DNA of 64,000 bases from CAYMUL01 sp964393605. GTDB taxonomy: Bacteria > Bacteroidota > Ignavibacteria > Ignavibacteriales > Ignavibacteriaceae. The translations under genes and the position numbers were made by a program. The notes under the pieces are model-generated. The model was not told where the DNA came from. It was given only the letters and a program-made list of their open reading frames with translations, and did no database searches. The stretch spans positions 78,319 to 142,318 of the forward strand of contig CAYMUL010000009.1 in NCBI GenBank assembly GCA_964393605.1, given 5' to 3'. Positions 46,239 through 55,035 of the stretch are shown here, piece by piece; positions within the stretch are counted from its first letter, which is position 1; each line of letters begins with the position of its first letter.

Positions 46239-46264
46239 AAAAGCTATCCTTTCGAATAGCTTTT
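46239..46264 (-). terminator. Rho-independent terminator of rpmE2
   Basis: On the minus strand a 9-bp stem (AAAAGCTAT at 46264-46256 with ATAGCTTTT at 46247-46239) with an 8-nt loop is followed by a T run (46238-46236). It lies 24 nt after the L31 stop. The stem is A/U-rich at its base but the layout is typical. Confidence 0.75.
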
Positions 46265-46287
46265 CAGGTTGTAATAAAGAAAAAAAA

Positions 46288-46539
46288 TTAGTTTTTTGTT
46301 TTCGCGTATTTCTTCATGAACTTTTCCACTCTTCCGGCAGAATCGAGCAACTTTTGTTTGCCGGTGAAAAATGGATGCGAGCCGCTGGAAATTTCCAAAC
46401 GAACCAAAGGATAAGAGTTTCCGTCTTCCCAATCAATAGTTTCTGTAGTTTTTATGGTAGAACGTGTCAATATTGCGAAATCACAAGAAAAATCTTTAAA
46501 TACAACGGGTCTGTAAGCCGGATGAATTCCTTTTTTCAT
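46288..46539 (-). CDS. rpmE2: 50S ribosomal protein L31 type B
   Basis: 83-residue L31 of the zinc-free B type: MKKGIHPAYRPVVFKD at the N-terminus, SGSHPFFTGKQKLLDSAGRVEKF at the C-terminal half, and no CxxC zinc pair (only one Cys in the protein). Type B L31 replaces the zinc form during zinc limitation in some bacteria, but in Bacteroidota it is usually the only form. It has its own terminator and probably its own promoter in the repeat-rich spacer upstream. Confidence 0.95.
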   Translation of the reverse strand: MKKGIHPAYRPVVFKDFSCDFAILTRSTIKTTETIDWEDGNSYPLVRLEISSGSHPFFTGKQKLLDSAGRVEKFMKKYAKTKN

Positions 46540-46778
46540 TAAGTATCCTATTATTAAAAAATTGTTTTATTTATTAAACTTTGCGCCGAAATATATGGTT
46601 TGACGCTTGATTATACAACGAGAAAACTCGGCTGTGCACTCGGCATTTGAAGAAAAATGCTCTCGTTGTTCTTACGGATTTGAAGGTGATCAACTGCTAA
46701 AGAAGTTTGAGAAACATATACATAGAAGATGAGACATGAGTTTTTTAGTTTGAAATTACTAATCCGTTTGTTTTATCC

Positions 46779-46900
46779 GATTTTCGTAACTATCACAATT
46801 AAAAATAGAACACTGATGCGACTGATTCACACTGATCAAATCTGTGAATATCTGTTTAATCTGTGTCATCCGTGTGCTATTGGTAGTCTTGCGTAACTTC
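46779..46900. repeat. Dispersed repeat, copy A
   Basis: 122-nt copy running from GATTTTCGTAACTATCAC through TAATCTGTGTCATCCG and GTGTGCTATTGG to GCGTAACTTC. It matches copy B (47195-47325) at every position except one base and a 9-nt length difference. Shorter or diverged relatives lie at 48872-48917 and 58235-58348 (inverted). Confidence 0.85.
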
Positions 46901-47194
46901 AGTTAACGGATCAAAGAAGGGAATAAGGTTGATTGGTGAAGAGAATTGTTGTTACTAAGGTTGGGAAATGAATTAAGGTTTATCATTGCCATATTTTGTT
47001 GGATCATGAAATTGCAATCGGATTCGAAATGATTTATAAAGGCAAAAAATATTTTCTGATTATACATTGTTTGATTTCTTGAAGATCAAGAATTTCTTAA
47101 CCTTATTTTCAATGAACCTTAGTAACCGAAAAATAAAAATAATAAAAACCTTATTACATTATTCAAAGCAGTTACTCAATCGTTAGTATCATCA

Positions 47195-47325
47195 GATTTT
47201 CGTAACTATCACAATTAAAAATAGAACACTGATAACACTGATGCGACTGATTCACACTGATCAAATCTGTGAATATCTGTTTAATCTGTGTCATCCGTGT
47301 GCTATTGGTAGTCTTGCGGAACTTC
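47195..47325. repeat. Dispersed repeat, copy B
   Basis: 131-nt copy in direct orientation to copy A. It is longer because a 9-nt CACTGATAA-type unit is duplicated near its left part (AACACTGATAACACTGAT against AACACTGAT), and it has GCGGAACTTC at the end where A has GCGTAACTTC. Otherwise it is identical to A. Confidence 0.85.
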
Positions 47326-47461
47326 GGCGATTAATTGCGAAGTTGCAGAATTTTTTTGTTATTATTAAACCCGTCTCATCATTTTCACTTTACCAATCAC
47401 CCGCAATTGTTGCGATTGTTCAAAGAGTGTTTATCAGAATGTTTTCCATATTTATTTCCTT

Positions 47462-48658
47462 TTATTTGTGGTTTGATATAAAGTAGTCATCTACTTTGTT
47501 TTGTAATTTTTTGATGTACGAGCCGGTCTCATTTGTGATTATTACGCTCCCGATTTTTTGTTCGGGATAAATTCGCATCTCGGAGTGAAAACCTCCTCCC
47601 CCGCCTTCTTTAAAAAAATATTTCACTCCATTCATCGCTTCAATGTGCCATGCGAGTGTCATCTTAGTTCGGCATGAATCGATTGTCGTTATCTCTTCGA
47701 AGAATAGATTATGAAAAGTGCAGTCGAATAAAATTGAATTTTCCATGAATTGATCTTGCAGAAATTTTGCAACACCGCGAGCAGTTCCGTTCAATCCGCC
47801 AAAAGCAAGCCCATTAACTTGATGCGGTTTTATGTGCAGCCAGTTATTTTCATACTTGCCGATTATTTCATCATCAACGAGAAAAGATTTTATCAAATTC
47901 ATGAATGACCATTTTGCGAGATAACCTTTTGCGAGATTATCGTTATCAAAACCGAGTTCTTCTCTTCTAATTTTTAACGGAGAAAAAATATTTTCTTCAA
48001 TAAACTTGGAATAACTTTTTCCGCTGACACGCTCGATGATCTTTCCGAGCAGCCAATAACCGATATTTGAATATTGATATTTCGCTCCCGGTTTGAAATC
48101 GAGTTCGGGATTTTCATTCATCAACTTATTGAGTGCAGAATCTTCTTTTTCCATAGTCCACAATTCATCGTTTGTGTGAATCCATTTCAGTGGAATAGGA
48201 TTCGGTATGCCCGATGTGTGTGAAAGTAGATGCTTTATTGTTACACTTTTTCCGTAAGGAATTTTGTCGATATACTTTGCAACCGGATCGTCAAGAGCAA
48301 TTTCATTCCTTTGCGCAAGCAATAAAATTGCGGCGGCGGTGAAGGTCTTCGTCATTGAGTATAGTTTAAATCTTGTTTCTGTATTTACGCGAAGATTGTT
48401 TTTTATATCGGCTTTGCCGCCATTAAATTCATATAAAAAACTATTTTGATCAAAAACGATATACTGCAAACCGGGGAGATCGTTTTGGTCAATCGCTCGT
48501 AAAAATATTTTTTCAACTTGATGTAAATTCATTTCTTCCCTTTCTAAAAAACTTGAACATGAAAAAATTATCGTCATCGCAGTAAAAACGAAAATGATAA
48601 ATATACCTTGCGCAGAAAAGACATTGCTAACAAAAAATTTTATTCTACTTAATTTCAT
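47462..48658 (-). CDS. Beta-lactamase-fold serine hydrolase (class C/penicillin-binding type)
   Basis: Exported serine hydrolase of the AmpC/D-Ala-D-Ala carboxypeptidase-like family, about 398 residues from the ATG at 48658. An earlier in-frame ATG at 48706 is also possible. The N-terminus has a long hydrophobic signal (GIFIIFVFTAMTIIFSCSS), perhaps a lipoprotein, although the -2 Phe is unusual for a lipobox. The catalytic SxxK is in YSMTKTFTAAAILLL, the YxN is in YSNIGYWLLGKI, and a late GGGGGFHSEM glycine loop corresponds to the third motif. Such proteins are esterases, peptidases or PBPs; antibiotic hydrolysis is not implied. Flanking DNA is full of repeats. Confidence 0.82.
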   Translation of the reverse strand: MKLSRIKFFVSNVFSAQGIFIIFVFTAMTIIFSCSSFLEREEMNLHQVEKIFLRAIDQNDLPGLQYIVFDQNSFLYEFNGGKADIKNNLRVNTETRFKLYSMTKTFTAAAILLLAQRNEIALDDPVAKYIDKIPYGKSVTIKHLLSHTSGIPNPIPLKWIHTNDELWTMEKEDSALNKLMNENPELDFKPGAKYQYSNIGYWLLGKIIERVSGKSYSKFIEENIFSPLKIRREELGFDNDNLAKGYLAKWSFMNLIKSFLVDDEIIGKYENNWLHIKPHQVNGLAFGGLNGTARGVAKFLQDQFMENSILFDCTFHNLFFEEITTIDSCRTKMTLAWHIEAMNGVKYFFKEGGGGGFHSEMRIYPEQKIGSVIITNETGSYIKKLQNKVDDYFISNHK

Positions 48659-48726
48659 AACCGATAACCAATACTGTTGATGGATTGTGTTTTTTTTCAA
48701 ATTCATAAAGCAATAATTTTTACATA

Positions 48727-48734
48727 CAAAACTA
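48727..48734 (-). promoter_or_regulatory. Predicted -7 promoter element for the serine hydrolase
   Basis: TAGTTTTG on the minus strand fits TAnnTTTG. The nearest upstream TTG (minus strand, 48761-48759) leaves a 24-nt spacer, slightly long. Transcription would begin near 48720, 14 nt before the first possible ATG and 62 nt before the second. Confidence 0.4.
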
Positions 48735-48871
48735 TTGTTTTGAAAAAGGGAAATCGTCCAATCCCAAGAATCTGAACGTCTATTAGCGATTATTTATGTC
48801 CATGTTTATGGGATTAGCCGGATTTTGAAAGAAAAAATTTCTGTTCCTTCAAAAAGTAAAATCTCAAAAAA

Positions 48872-48917
48872 AATAGCACGCTGATGACACAGATTAAACT
48901 GATTTGTAGTGATTTTA
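48872..48917. repeat. Dispersed repeat, short inverted copy C
   Basis: AATAGCACGCTGATGACACAG followed by an AAACTGATTTGTAGTGATTTT-like stretch is the reverse complement of the core of copies A and B (TCTGTGTCATC...GTGCTATT), with several substitutions. It lies in the 384-nt spacer between the divergent serine hydrolase and hslV genes; the rest of that spacer holds the two promoters and no gene. Confidence 0.6.
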
Positions 48918-49065
48918 TTTTTGTTACAAAAGTCCACCGAATTTGCTTCGCAGAAGTCAGATTCAACCAAGATTAACATTCTCATCCATTCCAAACAGTG
49001 TGATGAAACCGAACACAACTTTACTGCTACTTTTTATTTATACCTACATACTTGCGCAGAATTAT

Positions 49066-49073
49066 TAAATTTG
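49066..49073 (+). promoter_or_regulatory. Predicted -7 promoter element for hslVU
   Basis: TAAATTTG matches TAnnTTTG and ends 17 nt before the hslV ATG. No correctly spaced TTG -33 box is evident, so the promoter could be weak or use another contact. The leader would be only about 10 nt. Confidence 0.5.
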
Positions 49074-49090
49074 CATCTCAAAAAAATTAA

Positions 49091-49639
49091 ATGGCTATGA
49101 CAGATAAAATTAGATCAACAACAATTGTCGGAATAATTCATAACGGACAAGCGGCGCTCGGCGGCGATGGACAGGTTACTCTTGGCAACACGGTAATGAA
49201 ACACAACGCAATGAAAATCAGAAAACTTTCCGGCGGTAAAGTTCTATGCGGATTCGCAGGTGCATCGGCGGATGCGTTCACATTAATGGAGCGCTTCGAA
49301 GATAAACTCGAACAGTACAGAGGCAATGTGCATCGAGCCGCAGTCGAACTCGCAAAAGAATGGCGAATGGATAAATATCTTCGCAGACTTGAAGCGATGC
49401 TCGCGGTTATCTCCAAAGAAAATGCACTTATCATTTCGGGCAACGGAGATGTAATAGAGCCTGAAGATAACATTGTTGCAATCGGATCCGGCGGAATGTA
49501 TGCACTCGCTGCGGCTAAAATGTTGAAGAAGTACAGCGGGCTCTCGGCAAAAGAAATCGTAGAAAAATCTTTACAAACTGCCGCGGAGATTTGCATTTAT
49601 ACAAACACTAACATCACTGTAGAAGAAGCAGAGAAATAA
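49091..49639 (+). CDS. hslV: HslV proteolytic subunit of the HslUV protease
   Basis: N-terminal-nucleophile threonine peptidase forming the double hexamer of the bacterial HslUV (ClpQY) protease. The catalytic Thr is in STTIVGI near residue 10 (the first residues are processed), followed by GQAALGGDGQVTLGN and GKVLCGFAGASADAFTLMERFE, all typical. 182 residues is normal. hslU follows by 11 nt, so the pair forms an operon for degradation of misfolded proteins. Confidence 0.97.
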   Translation: MAMTDKIRSTTIVGIIHNGQAALGGDGQVTLGNTVMKHNAMKIRKLSGGKVLCGFAGASADAFTLMERFEDKLEQYRGNVHRAAVELAKEWRMDKYLRRLEAMLAVISKENALIISGNGDVIEPEDNIVAIGSGGMYALAAAKMLKKYSGLSAKEIVEKSLQTAAEICIYTNTNITVEEAEK

Positions 49640-49650
49640 AAGGAAATTGA

Positions 49651-51021
49651 ATGAGCGAAAAACTCAAGAATGAATTAACACCATCTCAAATTGTAAAATC
49701 ACTTAACACATTTATTATCGGGCAGGAAGAAGCGAAGCGCGCAGTTGCAATCGCTTTAAGAAACAGATGGCGCAGGCAACAGGTCTCCGACGATTTGAAA
49801 GAAGAGATCATGCCGAACAATATAATTATGATTGGACCGACTGGGGTTGGAAAAACGGAAATAGCACGAAGACTTGCAAAACTTTCGAACGCTCCTTTCT
49901 TAAAAGTTGAAGCATCTAAATTCACCGAAGTAGGTTATGTCGGTAGAGATGTTGAATCGATGGTGCGCGATATTGTAGATATTGGCGTGAACATGGTTCG
50001 TCAGGAAAAAACAGAAGAAGTAAAAGCGAAAGCACTCGACCTGGCAAATGAAAGAATACTTGATATTTTAATTCCGCCCGTTACGCGCCCTGCACAAAAT
50101 AATTCTCAGGAAAAGAATGAACAATCGGAAGCATTTCAAAATGAAAAGACTCGCGAGTTCTTTAGAAAAAAATTAAATGCCGGAGAACTTGAAGAAAAGA
50201 TGATTGAGTTCGATGTTATGCAACCCGCAGTGGGAATGCAAATCATGGGTCCTTTCGGCGCGGAGGATATGGGAATTAATATTCAAGAAATAATGTCGAA
50301 CATGCTTCCGAAGAAAAAGAAGAAAAGAAAAACTACAATTAAAGAAGCGCGTGAATTTCTTGCGGATGAAGAAGCACAAAAATTAATTGATCCCGATGCA
50401 GTCAACCGCGAAGCACTTGATCGTGTTGAAAATTCCGGAATTATTTTTATTGATGAGATTGATAAAATTGCCGGTACAAATAAAGGGCACGGACCCGATG
50501 TTTCGCGCGAAGGCGTTCAACGAGATTTACTCCCGATAGTTGAAGGTTCAACCGTGAACACAAAATACGGCGCAGTAAAGACCGATCATGTTTTATTTGT
50601 TGCTTCCGGTGCGTTTCATGTTTCGAAACCGTCCGATTTAATTCCCGAACTTCAGGGAAGATTTCCGATTCGTGTTGAATTGAAAAGTTTAACCGAAGAT
50701 GACTTTATAAAAATTCTTACCATTCCTCAAAATGCATTACTAAAACAATACGCCGCGCTTTTGGGAACGGAAAAAGTTAAAATAGAATTTCTCGAAGACG
50801 GCATTAGAGAAATTGCACGCATCGCATTTCTTGTGAACGAACAGGTTGAAAATATCGGCGCACGTCGTTTGCACACAATATTGACAACGCTTCTGGAAGA
50901 TATCTTATTCGATGTTCCCGATAAACTTCCGAAGAAAACTATTAAAGTCGATGCGCAAATGGTAAAATCAAAACTCGATTCTATTGTTCAGAACAGAGAT
51001 TTGAGCAAATACATTTTGTAA
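49651..51021 (+). CDS. hslU: HslU ATPase/unfoldase subunit
   Basis: AAA+ unfoldase that feeds HslV. Visible are the N-terminal LTPSQIVKSLNTFIIGQEEAKRA, Walker A GPTGVGKTE near residue 60, the pore region VGYVGRDVE, a lysine-rich inserted I domain (about 120-245), Walker B IIFIDEIDKIA, the sensor-like ELQGRFPIRVEL and the arginine-rich ENIGARRLHTILTTLLE. The length of 456 residues is normal. A clear AAAGGAAATTG ribosome region precedes its ATG. Confidence 0.97.
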   Translation: MSEKLKNELTPSQIVKSLNTFIIGQEEAKRAVAIALRNRWRRQQVSDDLKEEIMPNNIIMIGPTGVGKTEIARRLAKLSNAPFLKVEASKFTEVGYVGRDVESMVRDIVDIGVNMVRQEKTEEVKAKALDLANERILDILIPPVTRPAQNNSQEKNEQSEAFQNEKTREFFRKKLNAGELEEKMIEFDVMQPAVGMQIMGPFGAEDMGINIQEIMSNMLPKKKKKRKTTIKEAREFLADEEAQKLIDPDAVNREALDRVENSGIIFIDEIDKIAGTNKGHGPDVSREGVQRDLLPIVEGSTVNTKYGAVKTDHVLFVASGAFHVSKPSDLIPELQGRFPIRVELKSLTEDDFIKILTIPQNALLKQYAALLGTEKVKIEFLEDGIREIARIAFLVNEQVENIGARRLHTILTTLLEDILFDVPDKLPKKTIKVDAQMVKSKLDSIVQNRDLSKYIL

Positions 51022-51048
51022 TCAAATCAACTTACCGCAAAATTTTTT

Positions 51049-52395
51049 ATGGTGAATAATAAACGTGTCCGGCTTCTTCAGGAAGGGAATGAGAAAGCCG
51101 GTCCCGTTGTTTATTGGATGAGCAGAGATCAACGTGCAGATGATAATTGGGCGCTAATGTTTGCACAACAAAAAGCAGAAGAAAAAAAATCTCCCCTTAT
51201 CGTTGTCTTTTCGCTTGTAACAAATTTTTTGGAAGCAACTTTCCGCCAATATGATTTCATGTTAAAAGGATTGGAGGAGGTTTCTCAAAAATTATCTTCA
51301 CTTCATATTCCATTTTATCTACTTACAGGTGAGCCGCAGAAAACTATTCCATATTTTTTAAAAGATATCGATGCTTCAAATTTAATCAGCGACTTTGATC
51401 CACTTAAAATAAAGAGAGTTTGGAAGCGCGATGTTGCAAAAGAAATTTCAATTCCTTTCTTTGAAGTTGATGCTCACAACATTGTGCCCGCGCTGTTTGT
51501 TTCGCAGAAAAAAGAATTTGCCGCTTATACAATCCGTCCGAAAATTCAGAAACTGCTTCCGGAATTTTTGGATGAATTCCCGTCGTTGAAAAAAATGAAA
51601 ATGACTTCACTCCAAAATGAAAACAATTTTGAAAAAATATTTTCTTCGTTAAAAATTAATAAAAAAGTTTCACCGGTTGAAAAATTCACACCCGGCGCAA
51701 AAGCGGCTGAGAAAGTTTTAAAAGAATTTTTACAAAAAAATTTCTCGCGATATAATTCAGAGCGAAATGATCCAAACGCAGATGCAATTTCGAATCTCTC
51801 TCCCTATTTGCATTTCGGACAAATCTCCGCGCAGAGAATTGCATTAATCGTACAGCATCTTTTCCCTGATGATGAAAATGCAAATGCTTTCCTCGAAGAG
51901 TTAATTGTGCGCCGTGAACTTTCCGATAACTTTTGTTATTACAATTTAAGTTACGATTCTTTCGACGGCTTTGACGATTGGGCGAAGAAAACGCTCGACT
52001 TGCATCGTAAAGACGAAAGAGAATTTGTTTATTCTTTACAAGAATTTGAAAATGCAACTACACACGAACCCTTGTGGAATGCGGCTCAAATGCAACTGAA
52101 GAGTGAAGGAAAAATTCACGGCTACATGAGAATGTATTGGGCAAAGAAAATTTTGGAGTGGAGCGAATCCCCCGAAGAAGCTCTCCTCATTTCAATTTAC
52201 TTAAATGATAAATACGCACTCGATGGCAGAGATGCAAACGGATATGTTGGTTGTGCCTGGTCTGTTGGCGGAGTGCATGATAGAGCATGGAGCGAACGCC
52301 CCGTCTTCGGAAAAATTAGATTTATGAATTATAACGGATGCAAAAGAAAATTTGAAGTTGAGAAATACATTGAAACTTTCAACCGCGAGAAATAA
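51049..52395 (+). CDS. phr: Class II deoxyribodipyrimidine photolyase
   Basis: Light-driven FAD enzyme that repairs cyclobutane pyrimidine dimers. The N-terminal alpha/beta domain (VVYWMSRDQRADDNWAL, LIVVFSL) may bind an antenna cofactor. The C-terminal FAD domain carries the class II signatures SNLSPYLHFGQISAQR, ELIVRRELSDNFCYYN and DGRDANGYVGCAWSVGGVHDR near residues 393-412. 448 residues fits class II. Presence implies light exposure in the habitat. It is co-directional with hslVU, 27 nt downstream. Confidence 0.93.
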   Translation: MVNNKRVRLLQEGNEKAGPVVYWMSRDQRADDNWALMFAQQKAEEKKSPLIVVFSLVTNFLEATFRQYDFMLKGLEEVSQKLSSLHIPFYLLTGEPQKTIPYFLKDIDASNLISDFDPLKIKRVWKRDVAKEISIPFFEVDAHNIVPALFVSQKKEFAAYTIRPKIQKLLPEFLDEFPSLKKMKMTSLQNENNFEKIFSSLKINKKVSPVEKFTPGAKAAEKVLKEFLQKNFSRYNSERNDPNADAISNLSPYLHFGQISAQRIALIVQHLFPDDENANAFLEELIVRRELSDNFCYYNLSYDSFDGFDDWAKKTLDLHRKDEREFVYSLQEFENATTHEPLWNAAQMQLKSEGKIHGYMRMYWAKKILEWSESPEEALLISIYLNDKYALDGRDANGYVGCAWSVGGVHDRAWSERPVFGKIRFMNYNGCKRKFEVEKYIETFNREK

Positions 52396-52472
52396 AAATT
52401 AATTTTGCTTGATTTATTATGCTTCGCGAAATAGATTTTGCAACGATATTTCTATCATTAAAAACATAACGC

Positions 52473-53051
52473 ATGGATGCAATTAATATAATTATCGGGA
52501 TAAATATTATCGCGCTTTTCGGGGCAAATATTTCCGGCGCGAAGAAAGGAATTCGCACTTCCGTTTCCGAAGTAAAAGATAAACCGAAGACTTATCTACA
52601 AACTTTACCGACATCGGTTGTAACATTGATTTTATTGGTTACAATTGCCGCGCTCTTTCAATTCGGAACTCTTGAATACAGTGCCGAAACAAAAAACATT
52701 CGCGCTGCCGCGCTCGTTTCGTATCTGATTTTTTCGTGGTTTCAAATTTGGGCATATCGTTCGCTCGGAGAAAATTACACGCAGGATATTGTTATTCTTA
52801 AAAACCATAAATTTGTAAATGCTGGTCCGTATAAACTAATTCGGCATCCACATTATTTGGGACAAATACTTTCAGATATTTCGGTAGCGATTGCAACATT
52901 GAGTTTCATCGCAACGCCTCTTGTGATAATCGAAATTCCTCTTTTAATTCTTCGCGCAAAAAAAGAAGAAGAACTTCTTGCAAAACATTTTAAAACTAAA
53001 TTTGATGAATATAAAAACAACACCGGTTTCTTTTTTCCGTTCGTCGGTTAA
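52473..53051 (+). CDS. Isoprenylcysteine carboxyl methyltransferase-family membrane protein (second copy)
   Basis: 192-residue membrane protein with about five hydrophobic segments (residues 3-18, 48-65, 83-98, 135-160). The C-terminal methyltransferase motif is GPYKLIRHPHYLGQILSD followed by RAKKEEELLAKHFKTKFDEYK, as in ICMT/NnrU-like SAM-dependent enzymes. The acceptor is unknown. The amidase gene starts inside its 3' end (47 nt overlap), suggesting co-translation and perhaps an envelope substrate. Confidence 0.72.
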   Translation: MDAINIIIGINIIALFGANISGAKKGIRTSVSEVKDKPKTYLQTLPTSVVTLILLVTIAALFQFGTLEYSAETKNIRAAALVSYLIFSWFQIWAYRSLGENYTQDIVILKNHKFVNAGPYKLIRHPHYLGQILSDISVAIATLSFIATPLVIIEIPLLILRAKKEEELLAKHFKTKFDEYKNNTGFFFPFVG

Positions 53052-54534
53052 ACTGACGATTCTTTTTTTTCTATTCGGAGTTGCGCTATTCGCACAGCAA
53101 TCTCAAACCGAAGAAGTTGTAATTGACGGAAACAAAAAATTTGTCAACTCCTTCAAACGCGGTAATTTGATTTACATCTCTTCAAAAGATCTTGCGCAGA
53201 AATTTTCTGTTTCGTTTTATTTTAATCAATCAAATCAAAAAATTGAGTTGAAATTTTCGGATGGCTCTCTAAAAATTACTTCGAAAAATCCGTTTCTTGT
53301 TTGGGCAAAAAAAGATGGAAAAGAAAGTGAAGTTGTTCAATTGGGAACTTCTACTTTTATGCTCCGCGATGAAATTTATATCCCGTTCGTTTATTCAAAA
53401 CGCATATTAGAAAAAAGTTTCGGCAAAGAAATATCACTTTCCGGAATCTCTAAAACCGTTGATATTAAAGGTTCTGAAAGTGCTTCCGTAGTTTTCAATA
53501 TTAAATCTGAAGAGAAAGCAAACGGCACTTTACTCACACTGAAATCTTCCAAAGATATAACTGATTTCTCACACAAAATTGAAAAGAATAAAATTGAATT
53601 ACTCATAAAAAATATTTCTACAGATGATGTGAATTTAAATTTTCCAAAGGGGCTAATTCGAAACGTAACTTCGGAAGCAACAGCCGGCGGCATAAAATTA
53701 TTCTTTACAATTGAAGGAGAGTTTGCTTCATACGAAATTTTCAAAGCATCGAAATCAACTTTGCTTGTAACCGTTCACAACAAAAAATTTGTGAACAAAG
53801 AACCGAACGCAAAAAAAGAAAAATGGAATTTTGATGTAATCGTCATCGATGCAGGGCATGGCGGAAAAGATTATGGTGCTATCGGTGTGAACAATACGGT
53901 AGAGAAGGAAGTGAATCTTGCAGTTGCACTTAAACTCGGCGAGTTAATTAAAAAAGAACTTCCCGAAATTAAAGTAGTGTACACGAGAGATAGCGATAAA
54001 TTTATAGAACTTTACAAGCGCGGAAAAATTGCAAACGAAGCCAACGGAAAATTATTCATCTCAATTCATTGCAACTCGGTCGCAAAAAAGAAAAGTGAAC
54101 CGAACGGATTTGAAGTTTATCTTCTGCGTCCCGGCAAAACAGATGATGCAATCGCAATTGCAGAAAGAGAAAACAGCGTAATAAGTTATGAAGACGATCC
54201 GTCGCGCTATCAAAAATTAACGGATGAAAATTTTATACTCGTGAGCATGGCGCACGCGAGTTACATGAAGTACTCTGAAAAATTTGCTGAGATGCTAAAT
54301 CTTCATTTCAAAAAAGAAGTTAAACTTTCATCGCGCGGAATAAAGCAAGCCGGATTTTACGTGCTTGTCGGGGCTTCAATGCCGAGCGTGCTGATTGAAA
54401 CCGGTTATGTTACGAATCAAAAAGATGCGGCGTACATCAAAAGCGAGAAAGGACAGAATGATTTTGCAAAATCTATTCTCTCCGCAGTCAAGTCGTTCAA
54501 ATCTTATTACGATCAGGTAATTGACGGCGAATAA
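53005..54534 (+). CDS. N-acetylmuramoyl-L-alanine amidase (Amidase_3)
   Basis: Exported zinc amidase cleaving the lactyl-peptide bond of peptidoglycan, 509 residues from ATG 53005. The signal peptide is KLTILFFLFGVALFAQ. An N-terminal beta-rich region (about 40-260) resembles copper-amine-oxidase-N/AMIN-type wall-targeting domains. The C-terminal catalytic domain has zinc ligands in DAGHGGKDYG, VEKEVNLAVAL and SIHCNS, with the catalytic Glu in VLIETGYVTN. Regulation by an EnvC/NlpD-type activator cannot be judged. An in-frame ATG nine codons earlier would spoil the signal peptide. Confidence 0.9.
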   Translation: MNIKTTPVSFFRSSVKLTILFFLFGVALFAQQSQTEEVVIDGNKKFVNSFKRGNLIYISSKDLAQKFSVSFYFNQSNQKIELKFSDGSLKITSKNPFLVWAKKDGKESEVVQLGTSTFMLRDEIYIPFVYSKRILEKSFGKEISLSGISKTVDIKGSESASVVFNIKSEEKANGTLLTLKSSKDITDFSHKIEKNKIELLIKNISTDDVNLNFPKGLIRNVTSEATAGGIKLFFTIEGEFASYEIFKASKSTLLVTVHNKKFVNKEPNAKKEKWNFDVIVIDAGHGGKDYGAIGVNNTVEKEVNLAVALKLGELIKKELPEIKVVYTRDSDKFIELYKRGKIANEANGKLFISIHCNSVAKKKSEPNGFEVYLLRPGKTDDAIAIAERENSVISYEDDPSRYQKLTDENFILVSMAHASYMKYSEKFAEMLNLHFKKEVKLSSRGIKQAGFYVLVGASMPSVLIETGYVTNQKDAAYIKSEKGQNDFAKSILSAVKSFKSYYDQVIDGE

Positions 54535-54560
54535 TATTATCTTTACAAAAACAATTTCTA

Positions 54561-54578
54561 TTTATTTTCGAAAATAAA
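54561..54578. promoter_or_regulatory. Perfect 18-bp palindrome upstream of the cytochrome gene
   Basis: TTTATTTTCGAAAATAAA is self-complementary over its full length and ends 3 nt before the ATG of the cytochrome c gene and 27 nt after the amidase stop. It could be a dimeric regulator site or an A/U stem that blocks the ribosome site. No ribosome site other than this A-rich sequence is visible. Confidence 0.35.
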
Positions 54579-54581
54579 ATC

Positions 54582-55004
54582 ATGACTAAAACACAAATCT
54601 GGACTTCGGCTTTCCTTACAATATTTATTTTACTATTTGTACTTCAACGTGTAACAAAAACTGAAAACGATATTCACAACGATGTTGCAAGTAACTATGT
54701 TACAACGGTGGATGACAAAAAACCGGATGCGGCTATCTTGATGAAAAACTTTGGCTGCGTTACCTGTCACGGGCAGAATTTTCAAGGCTCAAAAGTTGGA
54801 CCGACCCTCTACAATTTAGAGGAAATTTATACGCGCGATGAATTGATAAATTATCTTCGCAATCCTTCTTCATACATGGAAAAGGATCGCTTCAAAGCAT
54901 ACAAAGAAAAATATAAAAATATCATCATGCCCCCCTTCAATAATAAAGACGTGAAGGATCTCGGCAAGATTGCAGACTATATTTTAACTTTGAAAATGGA
55001 ATAG
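54582..55004 (+). CDS. Membrane-anchored monohaem cytochrome c
   Basis: 140-residue class I cytochrome c. An uncleaved-type N-terminal hydrophobic helix (WTSAFLTIFILLFVL) anchors it to the cytoplasmic membrane. The haem-binding CVTCH is at residues 59-63, with the probable distal methionine Met116 in IIMPPFNN. It probably shuttles electrons in the periplasm; no oxidase or nitrate/nitrite gene is adjacent to suggest a partner. The layout, helix then LMKNFGCVTCH, resembles the small cytochromes joined to respiratory complexes. Confidence 0.85.
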   Translation: MTKTQIWTSAFLTIFILLFVLQRVTKTENDIHNDVASNYVTTVDDKKPDAAILMKNFGCVTCHGQNFQGSKVGPTLYNLEEIYTRDELINYLRNPSSYMEKDRFKAYKEKYKNIIMPPFNNKDVKDLGKIADYILTLKME

Positions 55005-55035
55005 TTTAACCGTTCTAATTATTGCAGGAGTAAAT

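Larger units (their letters stand above)
46540..47461. other. Long non-coding spacer with two repeat copies
   Basis: A 922-nt AT-rich spacer between the divergently placed rpmE2 (5' end) and the 3' end of a serine hydrolase gene. No convincing coding frame, tRNA or hairpin terminator was found. It contains two near-identical copies of a dispersed repeat (46779-46900 and 47195-47325) in the same orientation. The sequence around and between them shows no clear structure. Confidence 0.6.

Noticed and set aside
46779..47325. CRISPR array in the repeat-rich spacer
   Set aside because: Only two copies of more than 120 nt, about 300 nt apart, without regular 30-40 nt spacers and without any cas gene.
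47462..48658. True AmpC beta-lactamase (resistance gene)
   Set aside because: The SxxK and YxN motifs are shared by many esterases and PBPs of this fold, and nothing in the sequence points to beta-lactam hydrolysis.
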